From contig CAZJOD010000080.1 in assembly GCA_964547525.1 (NCBI GenBank), positions 1 to 16,871 on the forward strand: 16,871 nucleotides of DNA, written 5' to 3'. How positions within the stretch are numbered: the first letter of the stretch is position 1; each line of letters opens with the position of its first letter. The position numbers were made by a program, and so were the translations under genes. Source of the DNA: CAZJOD01 sp964547525 (lineage in GTDB: Bacteria > Bacillota > Clostridia > JAAYHZ01). Positions 15,623 to 16,871 of the stretch are shown here, in pieces. A model generated the notes under the pieces. That model saw only the letters and a program-made list of their open reading frames with translations. It was not told where the DNA came from and ran no database searches.

Positions 15623-15639
15623 ACAAAATTTCGAAAAGA

Positions 15640-16794
15640 TTAAAACGAGTCGAACAAAGCCAGAGGTTTTTTATAGAAAAATTTATTTAAAACACTAAAA
15701 TCCGCTTTCTCGGATATGTCTATGAACCCCATTTGGTAGCCGGATTCAGCAGAAAAGACACCCATTGCCAATTGCGAGAATTTATCTATATCCGCAACAA
15801 TATCAGGTACAATGCTGTTGTCAATAGATATTGATATTGTGTTATTTTTTTGGCGAACCACAAAAGTGTTGTTATTCCATGGTGCCAGCTTGTCGATTAC
15901 TTTCACCGATAGTGAGAAGTCGTTCTCTGTAATCGGTTTCATAAGCTTTAGCACCTCATAAACATCAATCACTCTAACCATGTTTTTAGTTTTTATTGAA
16001 TATTTGTTTGTACGATGCTCTTTGAAATGTAATTCAATATTATCGTCATATGTAATAAACGTAAAGTTTTTAGCCTGAGCGGTATGCTTCATAATGAAAG
16101 AAAAAATTTCGCTTCTTACTTTGCCTGATGATACAACCAATTCTTCAATGCGGAACACATGTTCATGTATATCAAATATTATGTATCCTTCTAAGGTAGC
16201 GGATTCGGAATAAAATAAGTAACAATACCTGTTACCCACTTTTTCCTTAAGTTGTACATCGCTTCGTATAATGGGTCCGTTATAATTTCTATAGACTTTC
16301 TTATATAATTCGTTCATAACAGGTAGATTACCCGCTTCAAAAAGAACAGGTTTTAAAGTATGACGATCTGTTGTCGATAATTCGTTAATATCGGCAAAAA
16401 ATTCTTTGTATGTAAATGTATGACCCCAACCTAACTTTCGATAAAATTCATATGAAAACGGGCCTAAAAAAGAAAAGTATTGTTTTCTTTCTCTCATCAA
16501 AATCATACAATGTTGTAGAATTTTTCTCACCCTGCCGCCGTGACGGTATTCAGGAAGGCTTGTGACCCAGGCAATCCCGCCCATACCTGCTTCATGACCG
16601 TGAAAGAAAATTCTGTATGGTCTAATTTCAACAGTTGCAGTTAATATGTTATCGTCAAAATAACCTATATAGTTTTCAGGTGTGTATCTACCTTTTAAGG
16701 AGCGTTCCACACAATCGTCATCTACCGAGAAACAATATTTTCTCATTTCTCTTAATGCATTTAAATTATTTTCCGTTATAAAACCTATAGTCAT
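15640..16794 (-). CDS. Eis-like GNAT N-acetyltransferase
   Basis: A 384-residue protein close to the roughly 400 residues of Eis-family enzymes (two GNAT-like regions plus an SCP2-like C-terminal domain). The N-terminal GNAT region has AGMGGIAWVTSLPEYRHGGRVRKIL (69-93), matching the strand and acetyl-CoA pyrophosphate loop. The usual (Q/R)xxGxG/A reads RHGGRV. LGPFSYEFYRKLGW (110-123) is the Eis family 'PF.Y.FYr..GY' motif. The chain ends in Phe; in mycobacterial Eis the C-terminal Phe carboxylate helps catalysis, so this end may be functional. Eis proteins acetylate amines such as aminoglycosides or protein lysines, but many clostridial relatives are uncharacterised, so a resistance role should not be assumed. 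The ATG has a strong CGGAGG site. It is upstream of uvrA on the same strand but uvrA has its own promoter. Confidence 0.88.
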   Translation of the reverse strand: MTIGFITENNLNALREMRKYCFSVDDDCVERSLKGRYTPENYIGYFDDNILTATVEIRPYRIFFHGHEAGMGGIAWVTSLPEYRHGGRVRKILQHCMILMRERKQYFSFLGPFSYEFYRKLGWGHTFTYKEFFADINELSTTDRHTLKPVLFEAGNLPVMNELYKKVYRNYNGPIIRSDVQLKEKVGNRYCYLFYSESATLEGYIIFDIHEHVFRIEELVVSSGKVRSEIFSFIMKHTAQAKNFTFITYDDNIELHFKEHRTNKYSIKTKNMVRVIDVYEVLKLMKPITENDFSLSVKVIDKLAPWNNNTFVVRQKNNTISISIDNSIVPDIVADIDKFSQLAMGVFSAESGYQMGFIDISEKADFSVLNKFFYKKPLALFDSF

Positions 16795-16824
16795 ATGTTG
16801 CCTCCGAAATGTTCATTGTAGAAT

Positions 16825-16853
16825 ATTTTATCACTGTATTTTAATGTATTCAA
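16825..16853 (-). promoter_or_regulatory. Promoter of the Eis-like acetyltransferase gene
   Basis: On the minus strand TTGAAT (16853-16848) and TAAAAT (16830-16825) are 17 bp apart, with TGA before the -10 (extended form). The start codon is 30 bases downstream. Confidence 0.6.
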
Positions 16854-16871
16854 TGGCCGGTTTAAATGTTT

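Overview
The window looks like part of the chromosome of an AT-rich, strictly anaerobic, Gram-positive member of the Bacillota, most likely a clostridial lineage. The evidence is an oxygen-sensitive class III ribonucleotide reductase, an aldo/keto reductase with ferredoxin-like cysteine clusters, strong AGGAGG-type ribosome binding sites, sigma-A promoters of the TTGACA-N17-TATAAT type, a YtrA-type GntR/ABC operon and an Eis-like acetyltransferase. Genus cannot be fixed from this sequence. No mobile element, CRISPR array, rRNA or tRNA was seen.

Layout. (1) 1-1540: the 5' part of a uroporphyrinogen-decarboxylase-like gene runs off the left edge on the minus strand. It is divergent from an AraC-type regulator, and a 21-bp-spaced direct repeat in the gap is a candidate operator. 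(2) 1608-4544: a bidirectional hairpin, then two minus-strand genes. One is a 753-residue secreted protein of unknown function ending in three degenerate beta-sandwich-like repeats. The other is a short membrane protein resembling YdjM-type 'metal-dependent hydrolases'. (3) 4866-6965: a compact operon of GntR regulator, ABC ATPase and permease, whose genes overlap. Its promoter overlaps a three-fold 12-bp repeat that is probably the autoregulatory operator. (4) 7062-9527: a perfect palindromic terminator, then a Gfo/Idh/MocA oxidoreductase divergent from an aldo/keto reductase with two C-terminal Fe-S-type motifs. The pair may serve sugar or polyol redox metabolism. (5) 9663-12604: nrdD, preceded by a consensus promoter overlaid by two NrdR-box-like sequences, and followed by a small membrane-anchored PH-like protein. 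(6) 12630-16794: a bidirectional hairpin, then uvrA and an Eis-like N-acetyltransferase on the minus strand.

The most interesting module is nrdD. Its product carries a C-terminal thioredoxin/glutaredoxin-like domain with a CPQC motif fused after the glycyl-radical segment, which suggests an enzyme that brings its own dithiol reductant. No nrdG activase follows it. The 32-bp-spaced NrdR boxes give a concrete model of repression at this promoter. Next in interest are the unknown secreted repeat protein and the operator architectures upstream of the AraC and GntR genes.

All assignments come from reading motifs by eye. No database or structure search was run.
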